Below are positions 18,092 to 26,948 of a DNA stretch of 64,000 nt, piece after piece (within the stretch, counting starts at the first letter, position 1; every line of letters starts with the position of its first letter). Origin of the DNA: Candidatus Poribacteria bacterium (lineage in GTDB: Bacteria; Poribacteria; WGA-4E; WGA-3G); the NCBI GenBank assembly GCA_022394775.1, contig JAGFCB010000095.1:27064-91063 (forward strand), read 5' to 3'. A model generated the notes under the pieces. It saw nothing but the letters and a program-made list of their open reading frames with translations. It ran no database searches and was not told the DNA's origin. The translations under genes and the position numbers were made by a program.

Positions 18092-19249
18092 ATGAAAACT
18101 TATCGCGTTGCCATACTCGGATGCCGAAGTCGTGGCACCTCGGCGGCAAAAGCATACCACGCACATCCACGCACTGAAATTGTCGCGCTCTGCGACCTCG
18201 TCGAAGAGCGACTGGATGCCCTCGGCAAGATCGTGAACGTCTCAGCACATTTCAACGATTTAGACGAGATGATCCAGCAGACAACACCCGACATTGTTGC
18301 GATCCCTACAGCGACAGAGGCACACTATCCGCTTTGCATGCGCGTCCTTGAACACGGCGTGAATATCGAAGTAGAGAAACCGCTTTGCATCGATCTCGCT
18401 CAAGCGGATGAAGTGTTAGCGAAAGCGAAAACAAAAAACGCTCGTGTCGCTGTACATCATCAACGACGCACAAGTCCCTCGATGCAGGCAGTCGCCAAAG
18501 CCTTAGCTGAAGGAAAAATCGGCGACCTACGTTACATCTACGCCAGCGGAAAAGGGTATTATGCAGGCTACGGGCTGATGAACATCGGAACGCATGTCAT
18601 CAACAACATGCTCCGTTTCGGTGGACACTGCCGAAGCGTCGTGACACAAGCGACGACAGGTGGACGCGCCATCACACACGATGATGTGCTCCCTTCGCCA
18701 GCAGGCATGGGTACAGTCGCAGGCGAATACACCACAGCGACCCTCCAATTCGATGGAAATGTCACCGGCACCCTCATCCAACACCGATTTCCAAAGGTCG
18801 ATACCGATGCCTACGTCATGGAACTCTACGGTACTGAAGGCAGGCTCTTCTGGTCGGAATTGAAAGGTTCATGGTGGCTGCCGACACCGCATTTTGTCCC
18901 GGATGGCACACACGACCAGTGGGAAACACTCCCCTCTATCTATCCAGAGCATTTTGATCCGAATAAAGGTGCAGATGCTGACGATTACTGCTTCGTCGAT
19001 GAATATGTGAACGCACTCGACGAGGACAGAGAACACGAATCTAACGGTGAAGAAGGTCGCCACGTTATTGAAATCTTAATGGGAATCTTTGAGTCTGCCG
19101 TTCACGGCACCCGTGTCGAGTTACCCCAGAAAAACCGAGAACATCCGCTATTACAGTGGCGTGCCGAAGCCGGTTTAGGAGAAATTAAAGAGATGCCGCG
19201 CGACTACGGCACCTGGCTTTCACTTGAGGACGAGCGTTTGTATAAATAG
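18092..19249 (+). CDS. Gfo/Idh/MocA family oxidoreductase
   Basis: This 385-residue NAD(P)-dependent dehydrogenase has the Rossmann start V-A-I-L-G-C-R-S-R-G and the signature V-E-K-P-L-C-I-D at about residue 93. A substrate domain contains M-N-I-G-T-H-V-I-N-N-M-L-R-F-G-G, with the His of the active site. Substrate unknown, probably a sugar or cyclitol. It is followed by a PhyH dioxygenase and an enolase-superfamily enzyme, all plus strand, suggesting a catabolic group, although each has its own leader. The last 31 bp of the gene and its downstream edge are duplicated at 19312-19342. Confidence 0.9.
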   Translation: MKTYRVAILGCRSRGTSAAKAYHAHPRTEIVALCDLVEERLDALGKIVNVSAHFNDLDEMIQQTTPDIVAIPTATEAHYPLCMRVLEHGVNIEVEKPLCIDLAQADEVLAKAKTKNARVAVHHQRRTSPSMQAVAKALAEGKIGDLRYIYASGKGYYAGYGLMNIGTHVINNMLRFGGHCRSVVTQATTGGRAITHDDVLPSPAGMGTVAGEYTTATLQFDGNVTGTLIQHRFPKVDTDAYVMELYGTEGRLFWSELKGSWWLPTPHFVPDGTHDQWETLPSIYPEHFDPNKGADADDYCFVDEYVNALDEDREHESNGEEGRHVIEILMGIFESAVHGTRVELPQKNREHPLLQWRAEAGLGEIKEMPRDYGTWLSLEDERLYK

Positions 19250-19342
19250 TTTTTGGTTATAGGCTATCAGCAGCCCCATTGCAGGCGGGGTTTAAAACCC
19301 CGCCTGCAGTTCGCTTGAGGACGAGCGTTTGTATAAGTAGTT
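19221..19342. repeat. 31-bp direct duplication flanking a perfect palindrome
   Basis: CACTTGAGGACGAGCG and its continuation at 19221-19251 (the end of the preceding gene) recurs at 19312-19342 with two differences. Between the copies lies TGCAGGCGGGGTTT - A - AAACCCCGCCTGCA (19280-19308), 14-bp arms around one base. The layout suggests insertion of the palindrome with duplication of its target. Related palindrome sequence is at 51263-51323. Confidence 0.7.
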
Positions 19343-19490
19343 GTCAGTTATCAATTATCAGTTATTAGTTACGCTCTTGTGGCAGTTGCTTTTCTGATAA
19401 CTGCCACAAATCGACTCTTAACTGACCACCGACAGATTTTTTCGCAGAAAAAATCGCTCTGATAACTGACGACTCATAATACTGACAACT
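19339..19490. repeat. REP-like composite inverted repeat (TCAGTTATCAGT arms)
   Basis: The left arm is GTTGTCAGTTATCAATTATC; the right part has CTGATAACTGAC and ACTGACAACTT. The centre is a hairpin TTGTGGCAGTT (19377-19387) / AACTGCCACAA (19399-19409). The copy at 54767-54868 keeps the same centre; related copies are at 34105, 49205 and 40238. Confidence 0.7.
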
Positions 19491-19505
19491 TCTAAGGAAA
19501 AAACC

Positions 19506-20312
19506 ATGCCGAACCCTACGACAAATGCCGACAATCTACCACCGATCCCACTCACAGAAGAGCAACGTTTTCTCTTTGACACCCGTGGGTGGCTCCTGTT
19601 CCCGGGCATACTCAGCGAAACAGAGGTTAAGGAGATGCGCGAGTACTGCTATCAACTCAGGCAGGATCCCGACTCACTGCCCGAACACCACCGTTCTCCG
19701 ATCGGCGGTCCGCTTGAGGGTCTAACCGACCATCCCGTTGTGCTCGGATTCATGAATGAATTTTTGACTTCGGGCTATGCAAACGAAAACTGCTACGGCT
19801 TCCGGTTTGAAGGCACATTCCTAACCATTCGAGCAAATGGACATGACAACTTCCAACCGCACGGTGGGCGCGGGATGCTCAACTTCCCGGGCAACTCACA
19901 TACATATCATCTCCACCACGACAGTGCACATAGCGGTTTGACGCGCGTTGTCTGGGAACTCAATCCGGTCAAAGCAGGCGGTGGTGGAACGATGTTCCTT
20001 ACCGGTAGCCATAAAGGGGCATTCCCCGCGCCAAAGTCAACAGCAGATCGCAATTCACCGCTGTGGGAGGATTACACCTGTCCTGCTGGCTCTATGCTGG
20101 TTTTCACAGAGGCAATCACACATACCGGTGCGAAGTGGACGGATGAAGAAGTCGATCGGGTCGCAATTTTTAATTGCTACAATACCGTCGGGAACAAGTG
20201 GCATAAGTGGGAACCGCATCCGAAGCATGTTGAAGAGATGCCGTTTAAACGCCAGACGCTTTTCCGTCCGGTCTACTGCCAGGACAACACGCCAACATTG
20301 GATGCTGTGTAG
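19506..20312 (+). CDS. Phytanoyl-CoA dioxygenase (PhyH) family protein
   Basis: This 268-residue Fe(II)/2-oxoglutarate-dependent oxygenase has a double-stranded beta-helix. The metal motif is in Y-H-L-H-H-D-S-A-H-S (H-x-D, about residues 138-141), with the distal H in A-I-T-H-T-G-A-K-W and the 2-oxoglutarate Arg likely in D-R-V-A-I-F. The substrate is unknown; family members hydroxylate lipids, osmolytes and natural products. A good AAGGAA site precedes the ATG. It sits between an oxidoreductase and an enolase-superfamily enzyme. Confidence 0.88.
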   Translation: MPNPTTNADNLPPIPLTEEQRFLFDTRGWLLFPGILSETEVKEMREYCYQLRQDPDSLPEHHRSPIGGPLEGLTDHPVVLGFMNEFLTSGYANENCYGFRFEGTFLTIRANGHDNFQPHGGRGMLNFPGNSHTYHLHHDSAHSGLTRVVWELNPVKAGGGGTMFLTGSHKGAFPAPKSTADRNSPLWEDYTCPAGSMLVFTEAITHTGAKWTDEEVDRVAIFNCYNTVGNKWHKWEPHPKHVEEMPFKRQTLFRPVYCQDNTPTLDAV

Positions 20313-20354
20313 AGACCGCTGAATTTCACCTTGTTCAATCCAGCTACAATTTCT

Positions 20355-20381
20355 TTGACCCTTGAACAATCTACTTATAAT
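20355..20381 (+). promoter_or_regulatory. Possible promoter upstream of the enolase-superfamily gene
   Basis: TTGACC (20355-20360) and TATAAT (20376-20381) are spaced by only 15 bp, short for sigma70. It lies just before the 68-nt hairpin leader. Confidence 0.35.
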
Positions 20382-20388
20382 CTACGTT

Positions 20389-20456
20389 GTTGAAAATTGG
20401 CAGAAACCCGTTTTTGACAACGGAAAAAACGGAGCAGAACCCCAATATTTAAAAAC
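20389..20456 (+). repeat. 68-nt conserved hairpin leader, copy 2
   Basis: The element runs from GTTGAAA to the base before ATG 20457. Stem CCGTTTTT (20408-20415) / AAAAACGG (20425-20432), loop GACAACGGA, then AGCAGAACCCCAATATTT. Confidence 0.75.
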
Positions 20457-21590
20457 ATGAAGATTACCAAAGTTAAATCTTTTGCTTCAGCGGACGGCTA
20501 TTTTTTTGTGAAAGTCGAAACCGATGCCGGGATCTACGGTGTCGGAGAGGGCGGGCTACGTCGCCGCGCGCTCGCCTTAGCCGAAGTCGTTCGCTCATTT
20601 GAGCCGTTCCTTATCGGTGCAGATCCGTTTCGGATTGAGCATCTGTGGCAAGTGATGTTCCGTGGTGGTTTCTTCCCCGGCGGGGTCGTCCAATCCGCTG
20701 CAGTGAGTGCCGTAGATATCGCACTCTGGGACATCAAAGGAAAAGCACTGAATGTTCCCGTCTACGAGCTCTTAGGCGGACGCACGAGGGACAAGGTCGT
20801 CTGCTACCCGCATAACGGCGGTGGCACAATTGATGCGATCGTTGAAAGCTGCCGGCAAACTTATGAAGCCGGTTGGAAGTTCGTCCGGTGGAGCGTGGTT
20901 GACAACTCCGGCACAGGGACATTTGAACCCAGGCGCGCCGTCCAAAACTGCCTTAAGCAGGTAGAAGCTGTGCGTCATGCCTTAGGCGACGATCTCGAAA
21001 TACTCATTGACGTGCATACCCGCCTCGATCCAGCAGACAGCCTCGATTTCTGCAACAAGGTCGCACAGTACAATCCATTTTTCATTGAGGATCCGCTTCG
21101 GGCAGAAAACCCCGCCAGTCTCAGACGGCTTCGGCAGCAGACCTCGGTGCCAATCGCTGTCGGTGAACAATTTGATAGCAAATGGACATTCCGTGAGGTC
21201 ATTGAAGAAGATCTCATGGACTACTGCCGCGTCGATCTCTGTATCGCTGGTGGTTTAACGGAGGCACGTAAAATCGCAGGATGGTGCGAAACCCATTACA
21301 TCTACTTAGCACCCCACAATCCGTTAGGACCTGTATCCGCTGCGGCGTGTCTACATCTCTCTTTATCATCGGCACTCCTCGGTGTGCAAGAACTTCCGCG
21401 CGCACCAATGTCCTCACTGACGGATGTTTTCCCGGTGCAGATGCCGTTTGAAGCAGGGTATCTCCTACCGCCTGAAGGTCCAGGACTCGGCATCGAATTC
21501 AACGAGGACGCACTTGCCGATGTCTCAAACCAAGAATACGGACCACCTCACGGCTATCAACGCGACGACGGTGCCTATACAAATTGGTGA
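20457..21590 (+). CDS. Mandelate racemase/muconate lactonizing enzyme (enolase superfamily)
   Basis: The 377-residue protein has the enolase-superfamily capping domain and an (alpha/beta)7-beta barrel. The Mg ligands are visible as D in L-I-D-V-H-T-R, E in F-I-E-D-P-L-R and E in A-V-G-E-Q-F-D. A candidate base, His, lies in L-A-P-H-N-P-L-G-P. The pattern resembles acid-sugar dehydratases such as galactonate dehydratase, which convert aldonic acids to 2-keto-3-deoxy acids. The exact substrate cannot be read. It stands with Gfo/Idh/MocA and PhyH genes, consistent with sugar-acid catabolism. Confidence 0.88.
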   Translation: MKITKVKSFASADGYFFVKVETDAGIYGVGEGGLRRRALALAEVVRSFEPFLIGADPFRIEHLWQVMFRGGFFPGGVVQSAAVSAVDIALWDIKGKALNVPVYELLGGRTRDKVVCYPHNGGGTIDAIVESCRQTYEAGWKFVRWSVVDNSGTGTFEPRRAVQNCLKQVEAVRHALGDDLEILIDVHTRLDPADSLDFCNKVAQYNPFFIEDPLRAENPASLRRLRQQTSVPIAVGEQFDSKWTFREVIEEDLMDYCRVDLCIAGGLTEARKIAGWCETHYIYLAPHNPLGPVSAAACLHLSLSSALLGVQELPRAPMSSLTDVFPVQMPFEAGYLLPPEGPGLGIEFNEDALADVSNQEYGPPHGYQRDDGAYTNW

Positions 21591-21758
21591 TTTTATAGTG
21601 AACGCCAAGTTCGCCCTGATAAGCGGGGTTAGAAGGGTTTGATCTTCAGCATAAAGTCCTGCATTCAGAAACGCACAAAACCCCAGAAGAATCACGAATT
21701 AACCAGAAACCTGCTCGTAATGAAATGGAGAGCAGAACAGGAGGCCATAGTAAAAAAA

Positions 21759-22949
21759 ATGACAACTGCTGAAATTAAAGCAATGGCGACAGAATATATC
21801 ATTAATACCTACGGGGACAGAAGTCTCGCATTCATCAAGGGCGAGGGACCCTACCTCTGGGATGCCGATGGAAAAAAATACCTCGACTTTCTCGGCGGAC
21901 TCGCTGTCAACGGTTTAGGACACTGCCACCCGAAAGTCGTCGAAGCGATCCGTGAACAGGCAGGTAAACTGCTCCACACATCTAATCTTTACTACATCCA
22001 ACCGCAAGCAGAACTCGCGAAACTGCTCATCGACAACTCCGACATGGATCAGTGTTTCTTCTGTAATAGCGGTGCCGAAGCAAACGAAGCCGCCATCAAA
22101 CTGGCACGGAAATATGCTAAAGACAGCGGTAGAACGGATGCTTATGAAATCATCACGATGGATAACTCGTTCCACGGACGAACAATGGCGACAATCACTG
22201 CCACCGCACAGACAAAATATCACGTCGGTTTTGAACCGATGCTTGAAGGATTCAAATATGTACCATTCGACGACCTCGCAGCAACCGAAGCCGCCATCAG
22301 CGAAAAGACCTGCGCTATTTTAGTCGAACCGATCCAGTCTGAAGGTGGTGTTAATATTCCGAGTGATGGTTACCTCCAAGGTTTACGTGAACTCTGTGAT
22401 AAACATAGCCTACTACTTATGTTTGACGAAGTGCAGACAGCAATGGGAAGATTAGGCACATTTTTCGGATACCAGAGTTACGGTGTAGTGCCAGACGTAA
22501 TCACAATGGCAAAAGCACTCGGGAGCGGTGTACCCATCGGCGCGATGTTAGCAAAACGACAGGTAGCAGAAAGTTTTGTCCCCGGCACCCACGCAGCGAC
22601 ATTCGGTGGAAACCCCTTAGTTACTGCAGCGGCATCCACAACGGTCAAAACCATCCTTGAAGAAGATCTCGCCGTGAATGCTGTCAAAATGGGGAATTAC
22701 CTCGCAGGTGGACTGATGGAACTCAAGGACAAGTACCCGATTAAAGAGGTCCGCGGAAAAGGCTTGCTCCGCGGGTTAGTTATGGAAGTTGAGGCACCGC
22801 CGCTCGCTGCGAAATGTATTGAGAACGGGCTCGTAACGATATGCACCAACGATTACGTCCTCCGATTCTTACCGCCGCTCAATATCAATGCTGCGCACGT
22901 TGAAGAAGCCGTTAACATCGTCGAGAAATCGATGTCGGAAGTCCTTTGA
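21759..22949 (+). CDS. Class III aminotransferase, acetylornithine aminotransferase-like
   Basis: ATG 21759 lies downstream of a strong AGGAGG (21739-21744) and matches the usual start of the family; the open frame further upstream has no such support. The 396-residue PLP enzyme has the pattern of ArgD: F-L-G-G-L-A-V-N-G-L-G-H-C-H-P-K near residue 50, F-C-N-S-G-A-E-A-N-E-A-A-I-K, the F-D-E-V-Q-T-A-M-G-R motif, and the PLP lysine in T-M-A-K-A-L-G-S-G-V-P-I-G-A. It probably acts in arginine or lysine biosynthesis, but omega-amino acid transaminases are close relatives, so I give no symbol. The next gene starts 1 bp after its stop. Confidence 0.88.
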   Translation: MTTAEIKAMATEYIINTYGDRSLAFIKGEGPYLWDADGKKYLDFLGGLAVNGLGHCHPKVVEAIREQAGKLLHTSNLYYIQPQAELAKLLIDNSDMDQCFFCNSGAEANEAAIKLARKYAKDSGRTDAYEIITMDNSFHGRTMATITATAQTKYHVGFEPMLEGFKYVPFDDLAATEAAISEKTCAILVEPIQSEGGVNIPSDGYLQGLRELCDKHSLLLMFDEVQTAMGRLGTFFGYQSYGVVPDVITMAKALGSGVPIGAMLAKRQVAESFVPGTHAATFGGNPLVTAAASTTVKTILEEDLAVNAVKMGNYLAGGLMELKDKYPIKEVRGKGLLRGLVMEVEAPPLAAKCIENGLVTICTNDYVLRFLPPLNINAAHVEEAVNIVEKSMSEVL

Positions 22950-22950
22950 G

Positions 22951-23841
22951 ATGTCATATCTGACACGCCTAACTTGCAGTAAGAACAATCTGCAAGCTGT
23001 AATCCTGCGGATAATACACGGCGGGTATCTACTCCTGTTTACAGTCATTGCCGGATGTGCGCCAAGTACCACCACGGTTCAATTGTCGCCCGCGACCCGC
23101 GCGGAAGTGGATGCGATGCTCAACACATTGCAGGCAAGATACGACCTCACTGGTTCCTTGAAGATTACGCAGATGATGGTAACGATTGAAGAAGACGAAC
23201 AGCGCGAAGAAATCCGGGAATCGTTGTGGTATAAGAAGTCGGAAAACGGCGGAGAATTGCTGCACATCCAAGCGTTAGGTCCGGTTAATGAACCGCGCGG
23301 TGTCGCAATCGCCAATCAAGACAAGAATCAGTTTATGCTGCTGCTGCTGAACGAACAAAAAGCCTTCCTCGGCCCATTAGCCGATGGGGTTTTACGAGAA
23401 ATCTTCGGTGTAGATCTACGCGTCTCAGATGTCCTAAGTGCCATTTTCGCCAATCCATTCCTTGATGGACGTATCGACGCATTCACATCGGTTGAAACCT
23501 CTGGTGCGAAATTTACCATCACCCGACCGGGCGTTCAAAAGGGGCATGTAGAAACCATTATCCTTTTTGTCCGCGAGGATGAACCGCGAGTAACAGCGTG
23601 GCATATCCACGATGAAAATGGAACGCTTCAACAGCGCGCCTCTTTTGCCGACTATCGTCAGGTAGGGGGTATCCTTCGATCCCATAGGGTCGAAATCGAA
23701 CGTCCGCTTGAGCAGACGCGAGTCACCGTGAAAATTGCCAAAGCCGAACTGAATGTCGAGATTAAAGATAGCAAGTTTGATATCGAACGGTTCCTGACAG
23801 AGGATATCGAAATTATTCCGCTGCCGCAATCAGGGCAGTGA
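22951..23841 (+). CDS. Lipoprotein with LolA/LolB-like fold
   Basis: ATG 22951 follows the previous stop by one base and leads to a lipoprotein signal (lipobox V-I-A-G-C at about residue 36, rather long). The mature part, about 260 residues, shows alternating beta-strands (L-T-G-S-L-K-I-T-Q-M-M-V, then a W-Y-K-K segment, then a D-Y-R-Q-V-G-G-I-L-R-S-H strand), in the manner of LolB or DUF4292-type lipoproteins. It sits directly before ispE, the common neighbourhood of lolB in many bacteria, which supports a LolB-like role in placing lipoproteins in the outer membrane. Its stop overlaps the ispE start. Confidence 0.65.
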   Translation: MSYLTRLTCSKNNLQAVILRIIHGGYLLLFTVIAGCAPSTTTVQLSPATRAEVDAMLNTLQARYDLTGSLKITQMMVTIEEDEQREEIRESLWYKKSENGGELLHIQALGPVNEPRGVAIANQDKNQFMLLLLNEQKAFLGPLADGVLREIFGVDLRVSDVLSAIFANPFLDGRIDAFTSVETSGAKFTITRPGVQKGHVETIILFVREDEPRVTAWHIHDENGTLQQRASFADYRQVGGILRSHRVEIERPLEQTRVTVKIAKAELNVEIKDSKFDIERFLTEDIEIIPLPQSGQ

Positions 23842-24734
23842 TCGGGACAATCGTGCAAAACATACGCGTCCGCGCCCACGCGAAAATAAACCTCTACCTA
23901 AATGTCGTAGGCAAACGTGAGGACGGCTATCATAACCTCGAAACGATTTTCCATTCCATCGGTTTGCACGATGATGTCATCATCCGTAAGCAGGTCACAA
24001 AGGATATAACTGTCCACTGCGAACATCCAGCGGTTCCGTCCGATGCTCGCAATTTGGCACACCGTGCGGCACAATGCCTCAACGATGCAGTAGGTGGCAT
24101 CGGCGGCATTGCGATTGATATTCATAAGCGAATCCCTGTCGCTGCTGGGCTGGCAGGCGGGAGCGCGGACGCCGCCGCTGTCCTTCACGGCGTGAACGTG
24201 CTCTTCGAACTCGGCTTCACACGAGAAAGGCTGATGCACTTCGGGGCGCAATTAGGGGCAGATGTCCCATTCTGTCTGCACGGCGGTGCCGCACTCGGAC
24301 ATGGCATCGGCAACCAGTTAACGCCGCTTCCCGCACTTTCCAACCTACCGCTCCTGCTTCTAAACCCAGGCATCGAAATCTCGACAGCCACCGTTTTCAA
24401 AAAATTGAACTTTTCCTTGACAAAGGGAAAAAAAAAGGATATAATTATAACGACTTACATAGAGAACGGTGATGTCCTCGGCATCGGGAAAAACCTTTAC
24501 AATCTCCTTGAGATGCCAGTTTTTTCCCAATACCCCGAAATCGCTGTACTAAAAACTGAACTATCTACGCAGGCTGGATGTTATGGTGCGTTGATGTCAG
24601 GGAGTGGTGCTACATTGTTCGCTATGATGCATGATACCGAAGCTGCACACCGAAGCGAATCACACTTCAAAAACAGTGTCCATTTCTGCACAACGACGGC
24701 AACCAGTCCTGTCGGTGTATACATCAATGATTAA
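23838..24734 (+). CDS. ispE: 4-diphosphocytidyl-2-C-methyl-D-erythritol kinase
   Basis: IspE phosphorylates CDP-methylerythritol in the non-mevalonate isoprenoid pathway. It is a GHMP kinase of 298 residues with the N-terminal A-H-A-K-I-N-L-Y-L motif and the ATP loop P-V-A-A-G-L-A-G-G-S-A-D-A-A-A (about residues 96-110). A third GHMP motif, L-M-S-G-S-G-A-T-L-F, is at about 254. GTG 23838 overlaps the previous stop; GTG 23853 is the other possibility and fits the family start better. Its stop abuts tRNA-Gln with no gap, so the tRNA is probably processed from the same transcript. Confidence 0.93.
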   Translation: MIGTIVQNIRVRAHAKINLYLNVVGKREDGYHNLETIFHSIGLHDDVIIRKQVTKDITVHCEHPAVPSDARNLAHRAAQCLNDAVGGIGGIAIDIHKRIPVAAGLAGGSADAAAVLHGVNVLFELGFTRERLMHFGAQLGADVPFCLHGGAALGHGIGNQLTPLPALSNLPLLLLNPGIEISTATVFKKLNFSLTKGKKKDIIITTYIENGDVLGIGKNLYNLLEMPVFSQYPEIAVLKTELSTQAGCYGALMSGSGATLFAMMHDTEAAHRSESHFKNSVHFCTTTATSPVGVYIND

Positions 24735-24806
24735 AGGGCGGTAGCCAAGCGGTAAGGCACAGGTCTTTGGAACCTGCACGCGTAGGTTCGAATCCTACCC
24801 GCCCTG
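24735..24806 (+). tRNA. tRNA-Gln (anticodon TTG)
   Basis: The 72-nt cloverleaf has acceptor arms AGGGCGG/CCGCCCT, D-arm GCC..GGC, anticodon arm CAGGT-CTTTGGA-ACCTG with anticodon TTG, T-arm GTAGG-TTCGAAT-CCTAC and discriminator G. The 3' CCA is not encoded. It begins on the base after the ispE stop codon. Confidence 0.96.
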
Positions 24807-25014
24807 TCCTTTTTGATACGGTTCCTGAATCTACGAAAAAGTTTTTTTAAGAGCAGGGTTTCGTCCTGCGCGCCATTTCATTAAGTACAGGTTTCAATAA
24901 TATCAGAAACGTTAGCACGGAATGAAATGGTTCTCACTGCGAAGCAGGATTTAAGAAACGGACTCAGGAGTCTAAACGCACGAACTTTAACCGCAAGGAA
25001 AAGTAAAAAACAAA

Positions 25015-25713
25015 ATGCTACAAGCAAAATTAGAGGTTCAACACCGCGAAACTTTCGGGAAACAGCATGCCCGCACCCTTCGACGTGAAGGCATCGTTCC
25101 CGCCGTACTCTACGGGCGCGCACAAGATACCTTGACGATCCAACTCAATGCTCGAACCTTCAAACAATTCCTACGAACATACGGCGAAAACGTTATTATT
25201 AATATGGATGTCGGTAACGGGAATACGGAAACCGTTATCATCAAGGAAATTCAACGCCATCCAGTCGAAAAACACACCCTGGTCCATGCTGATTTTATTA
25301 GAATCTCTCTTGATGAACCTGTAACCTCAGGTGTACCAGTCGTTCTGGAAGGCAGCCCAGTTGGTGTTCAGGAGGGCGGTGTTCTCGAATTTCCGCTCCG
25401 TCAAATAACAGTTCACTGCTTACCTATGCGAATACCGACCGATATCTCGGTTGACGTGAGTGAATTGGACATCGGTGACGCTATCCATGTAAGCGATTTA
25501 AGCCTCGACGAGGACCTTGAGATTATAGACGACCCGCAACGAATTATAGCGACGGTCAGTCAGCCGCGTGTCGTACTTGAAGAGGAAACGCCAGAGGCTG
25601 AAGAAGGTGAAGAAGGTGAAGGTGTTGAAGGTGAAGAAGGTGAAGAAGCCGCTGAACAGCCTTCAGAACCTGAGATTATTTCTCGTAGACGCAGTGACGA
25701 CGACGACGAATAG
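25015..25713 (+). CDS. rplY: 50S ribosomal protein L25 (CTC/TL5 type)
   Basis: The 232-residue protein has the L25 5S-rRNA-binding domain at the N-terminus (R-R-E-G-I-V-P-A-V-L-Y-G near residue 23, then E-I-Q-R-H-P-V-E and V-H-A-D-F). A C-terminal CTC-type beta domain ends in a very acidic Glu/Gly tail (about 188-216; repeats of G-E-E-G-E). The length fits the long general-stress (CTC) form of L25. The Shine-Dalgarno is the CCGCAAGGAAA motif shared with dispersed repeats elsewhere. rplY and pth (27738) are common neighbours, here separated by an amidase and a GerMN protein. Confidence 0.95.
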   Translation: MLQAKLEVQHRETFGKQHARTLRREGIVPAVLYGRAQDTLTIQLNARTFKQFLRTYGENVIINMDVGNGNTETVIIKEIQRHPVEKHTLVHADFIRISLDEPVTSGVPVVLEGSPVGVQEGGVLEFPLRQITVHCLPMRIPTDISVDVSELDIGDAIHVSDLSLDEDLEIIDDPQRIIATVSQPRVVLEEETPEAEEGEEGEGVEGEEGEEAAEQPSEPEIISRRRSDDDDE

Positions 25714-25723
25714 CACTGCGGAT

Positions 25724-26896
25724 ATAAAGAAAATACAAGAAAGGTGCGTCAACAGGGGCGTTGTCCCTGCTAAAATTGGCGCGCTTTTCTTATCTATTCT
25801 CGTACTGGCTATCACGTTTAAAAGCTCAGCACAAGAACCCGCCGTTCGCTTTATTGACGCTGAAGGCGAAACCCTCGCGGAAATACCCGCACACCACCAA
25901 AACGATCAGGTCTACCTCCCCGTCGATGCCGTGAAACAGGTCATCGATCCCAGAGCAACCCATCAATACAACCACCCCCGAAAACGCCTCACCTTGAAAA
26001 CAAAAGGTAGGCAAATCCGCCTACAAATGGGAAAATCCGCAATTAGCATCGAACCAGACGGACAAACGCTAACCCTTGCCACGCCACCTATAACCATCGC
26101 GCAACAGCCAATGCTGCCTGTCGATTTTTTTCGGCAACTTCTGCCACTTCTTAATAACGTTGAAGTCATCTATAACGCTAACTTGAATAGACTACAGATA
26201 AGATCCAAGAGTACTTGGACTCCTGTAGAAACAGATAACCGCCAGAACTGGACAATCATTATCGATCCAGGACACGGCGGTTCAGACTATGGATGCGCAA
26301 GCAGCACCGGAATATTTGAGAAAAATATCGTCCTCACACTTGCCCAACAACTTCAAAAGAGGATCCAACAACAAGGTATACAGGTACATCTCACCCGTGA
26401 GAAAGATACCAAAAAAACACATTTTGAGCGCATTCAGATCGCTGAGCAAAATCGTGGGCAGCTCTTTCTCAGCTTACATTGCAACACCTCCTTCTCACCG
26501 CATGAAAAAGGCATCAGGATATATCTCAATAACCCAAAAGGTCGAATCCGGTTCCCAAGTCCGACCCAACCAGCACTCATTGGACAACAGTTAAAAGTTC
26601 TTGCCCAAGTCAATTTCCTAAAGCAGAGCCAAGATTTCGCACACGCGCTTCAAATGGAACTCAACTTTCTGACAGAAACCCCGATCAAGACGATCAATCT
26701 ACCACTCATCGCACTATCTGAAACCTATATGCCAGCCGTCGTTTTAGAACTCGGCTACCTTTCTAACGTTGAGGATTTGGAGAAACTCTCTAACGCTGAG
26801 TATACCGAAAACGTTGTACAAGCGATCACTCGCGCACTCCAACGATATATCTCCTCTATTAACCAGCAGGCGGCTCCAACAGCACCAGAAGAATAG
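25724..26896 (+). CDS. N-acetylmuramoyl-L-alanine amidase (Amidase_3) with copper-amine-oxidase-like N-domain
   Basis: This enzyme cleaves the amide between MurNAc and the stem peptide. The protein has a hydrophobic signal (K-I-G-A-L-F-L-S-I-L-V-L-A), a Cu-amine-oxidase-N-like domain (V-Y-L-P-V-D-A-V-K-Q-V-I-D) and a zinc amidase domain. Zn or catalytic residues appear in D-P-G-H-G-G, F-E-K-N, S-L-H-C-N and L-E-L-G-Y-L-S-N. The start is unclear: the frame is open back into rplY, but between the rplY stop and the signal there is no ATG, GTG or TTG, only ATA (25724, 25733) and ATT (25775). I placed the start at ATA 25724 for want of a better one. Confidence 0.85.
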   Translation: MKKIQERCVNRGVVPAKIGALFLSILVLAITFKSSAQEPAVRFIDAEGETLAEIPAHHQNDQVYLPVDAVKQVIDPRATHQYNHPRKRLTLKTKGRQIRLQMGKSAISIEPDGQTLTLATPPITIAQQPMLPVDFFRQLLPLLNNVEVIYNANLNRLQIRSKSTWTPVETDNRQNWTIIIDPGHGGSDYGCASSTGIFEKNIVLTLAQQLQKRIQQQGIQVHLTREKDTKKTHFERIQIAEQNRGQLFLSLHCNTSFSPHEKGIRIYLNNPKGRIRFPSPTQPALIGQQLKVLAQVNFLKQSQDFAHALQMELNFLTETPIKTINLPLIALSETYMPAVVLELGYLSNVEDLEKLSNAEYTENVVQAITRALQRYISSINQQAAPTAPEE

Positions 26897-26924
26897 TATG
26901 ATAGACAAAAAAAATAACGACAAC

Positions 26925-26948
26925 TTGAAACGACAGCACTTCGTTTTC
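26925..26948 (+). repeat. TTTAAACGACAGCACTTCG repeat copy
   Basis: TTGAAACGACAGCACTTCG with the following TTTTC matches copies at 28756-28780 (inside a CDS) and 52587-52610. Confidence 0.55.

Noticed and set aside
7733..20456. The conserved 68-nt leader as a sigma70 promoter (TTGAAA/TTGACA and AATATT)
   Set aside because: The hexamers are spaced by 24 bp or more, and the copy at 18024 already has a much better promoter upstream at 17935-17963.
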